Positions 11,703 to 13,094 of a stretch of 13,094 nucleotides of DNA are shown here, one piece after another (position 1 is the stretch's first letter; each line of letters opens with the position of its first letter). Both the position numbers and the translations under genes were made by a program. This stretch comes from DALYCO01 sp964535545 (GTDB taxonomy: Bacteria > Patescibacteriota > Minisyncoccia > Phycocordibacterales > UBA9973), in assembly GCA_964535545.1 (NCBI GenBank), contig CAZHUT010000023.1, positions 1 through 13,094 of the forward strand, given 5' to 3'. The notes beneath the pieces were generated by a model. It searched no databases, was not told the DNA's origin, and was given only the letters and a program-made list of their open reading frames with translations.

Positions 11703-13094
11703 CTAACCTATATTGTCCACCGGCTTTTCCAGTACTTCTCGAGGCTTTGCACCGTTTCCGGCACTGACGATACCTCGTTCTTCAAGCATGTCGATCAGGC
11801 GAGCGGCACGGGCGTAGCCGATGCCAAGCTTTCGCTGAAGGAATGATGTCGAAGCTTTTTGGCTTTCGATGACAATCTGGCGGGCTTCTTCATACATGTC
11901 ATCGTCAGGTTCGTCGCCAGCGCTATCGATAGCGGCTTCAAAGATTGATTTGTCTGCGCTGATGTTGCTGCCAGTCAAAGCGATTTCTGATTGGACTTCG
12001 TCAGCGTAACTATCAGCGAGGAACTTTACCACTTTCTTTACTTCATCTTCAGAAATGAATGCTGACTGGAGACGTTCTGGACTAGCCATTTCACCGGATG
12101 AGTAAAGCATGTCACCGGCACCGAGGAGCTTTTCGGCGCCAGGAGCGTCAAGAATAGTTCGTGAGTCGATTTGAGATGCCACTTGAAGGGCGACGCGAGC
12201 AGGAACGTTGGCTTTGATCAAGCCAGTAACAACGTTAACGGACGGACGCTGAGTTGAGAGGATGAGGTGGATACCGACAGCACGGGACATCTGAGCCAAA
12301 CGGACGATACCTGATTCGAGTTCGCGAGGGTAGGTCTGCATGATATCTGCCAATTCATCGATGACGACGACAATATATGGGAGCTTTTCCATACCGTCTT
12401 CCTTTTCGTCCTCATCTTTTCCACGAGCTTTGTTATAGGACTCAATGTCACGGACAGAATGCTTCTGAAGTAAATCGTAACGTCGATCCATTTCCTTCGC
12501 TGCCCATTTGAGGGCCAGGATAGCTTTTTTAGGATCTGTAATAACCGGTGTGAGCAAATGAGGGATCTTGTTGTAAAGCGTCAGTTCCACGCGTTTTGGA
12601 TCGATGAAAATAAATCGGAGATCTGCCGGCCCGTTTCGATAGAGCAGTGAAGTGATGATAGCGTGAATGGTAACGGACTTACCGGAACCAGTAGCACCGG
12701 CAATCAGGCCGTGTGGCATCTTGGCGAGGTTGGCAATAACTGACATTCCAGAAATGTTGCGGCCAAGGGCAACCAAGAGTGGTTTTTCACCGTGGGTAAA
12801 TTTGTCATCAGAAAGGAGAGAGGCGAGACCGACAGTAGATTTTTCTTTGTTTGGAATTTCGATACCCACGAGTGACTTGCCGGGAATCGGCGCTTCAATA
12901 CGGATCGTCTTTGCCGAAAGGGCGAGGGCAAGGTCGTTTGAAAGTGCAGTGATACGGGAAAGTTTGACACCCTGTGCTGGCTTCAAAGCATAGCGAGTAA
13001 CGGACGGACCGACAGTGATTTCGTCCATTTCAACTTCGATGCCAAAGTTCTGAAGTGTCCGTTTGATGATATTGGAGTTGGCTTTGACGTCGCC
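11703..13094 (-). CDS. ftsK: DNA translocase FtsK/SpoIIIE, C-terminal motor and gamma domain (partial)
   Basis: The gene runs off the window edge. The frame is open to 13094, and the 22 codons before the first internal ATG (13028) read GDVKANSNIIKRTLQNFGIEV, which is normal FtsK sequence, so that ATG is not the start. FtsK is the hexameric motor that pumps chromosome ends through the closing septum. Counting from the codon at 13028, Walker A is GATGSGKS (111-118) and Walker B is IVVVIDE (219-225). The RecA-like core continues through STQRPSVNVVTGLIKANVPARVA (259-281) and DAPGAEKLLGAGDML. The end (about 375-430, with TSFLQRKLGIGYARAARLIDMLEERG) is the gamma winged-helix that reads KOPS-type orienting sequences. 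The N-terminal membrane part would lie outside. Confidence 0.97.
   Translation of the reverse strand, partial: GDVKANSNIIKRTLQNFGIEVEMDEITVGPSVTRYALKPAQGVKLSRITALSNDLALALSAKTIRIEAPIPGKSLVGIEIPNKEKSTVGLASLLSDDKFTHGEKPLLVALGRNISGMSVIANLAKMPHGLIAGATGSGKSVTIHAIITSLLYRNGPADLRFIFIDPKRVELTLYNKIPHLLTPVITDPKKAILALKWAAKEMDRRYDLLQKHSVRDIESYNKARGKDEDEKEDGMEKLPYIVVVIDELADIMQTYPRELESGIVRLAQMSRAVGIHLILSTQRPSVNVVTGLIKANVPARVALQVASQIDSRTILDAPGAEKLLGAGDMLYSSGEMASPERLQSAFISEDEVKKVVKFLADSYADEVQSEIALTGSNISADKSIFEAAIDSAGDEPDDDMYEEARQIVIESQKASTSFLQRKLGIGYARAARLIDMLEERGIVSAGNGAKPREVLEKPVDNIG

Noticed and set aside
1..13094. CRISPR array, insertion sequence, tRNA, rRNA or tmRNA.
   Set aside because: No regularly spaced direct repeats, transposase-like frames, cloverleaf-like segments or rRNA-like sequence were seen by eye; apart from the 100-N gap, the window was readable throughout.

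Overview
The window looks like a piece of a small-genome bacterium of the Candidate Phyla Radiation (Patescibacteria, most like Parcubacteria). The signs are a short methionyl-tRNA synthetase without a C-terminal tRNA-binding domain, an EF-P whose tip loop lacks the usual PGK motif, ribosomal and repair genes mixed with unrecognised small proteins, and start codons that mostly lack a Shine-Dalgarno sequence. The assignment is inference; no marker was searched. Stops are TAA, TAG and one TGA (tatD), and conserved genes read without internal TGA, so the normal bacterial code fits.

Layout. Positions 1-1846 (+): the tail of an unknown protein, a NUDIX hydrolase and an M16 zinc peptidase, packed with 3-5 base gaps. 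1847-2104: a GC-rich stretch with a doubtful small ORF. 2141-4659 (+): an AI-2E-family membrane protein and metG, 5 bases apart, closed by a strong terminator. 4716-5891 (-): a P-loop NTPase fused to a CYTH-like domain, resembling the eukaryotic TTD14 family, divergent from tatD (6001-6792, +). 6770-6964 (-): a 64-residue unknown protein behind a perfect consensus promoter.

7031-8058 (+) is the rpsF-ssb-rpsR operon. It starts with a structured, terminator-bearing leader that fits the S6:S18 autoregulatory motif. A 100-N assembly gap removes most of ssb and rpsR; the last 15 codons of rpsR survive after it. A 53-base nearly perfect palindrome follows, then an unknown gene (8153-8566, +), whose terminator is shared with efp (8623-9207, -). 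Next come an unknown helical protein (9359-9877, +) and, on the minus strand, the order ftsK - membrane-anchored Ig-like protein - recA, with a large inverted repeat just after the ftsK stop.

Most genes are housekeeping: translation (metG, rpsF, rpsR, efp), DNA maintenance (ssb, recA, ftsK, tatD) and proteolysis or clean-up (M16, NUDIX). The less ordinary parts are the NTPase-CYTH protein, the rpsF leader, the two large inverted repeats, the altered EF-P loop and the small consensus-promoter ORF. I see no mobile element, CRISPR array, tRNA or rRNA.
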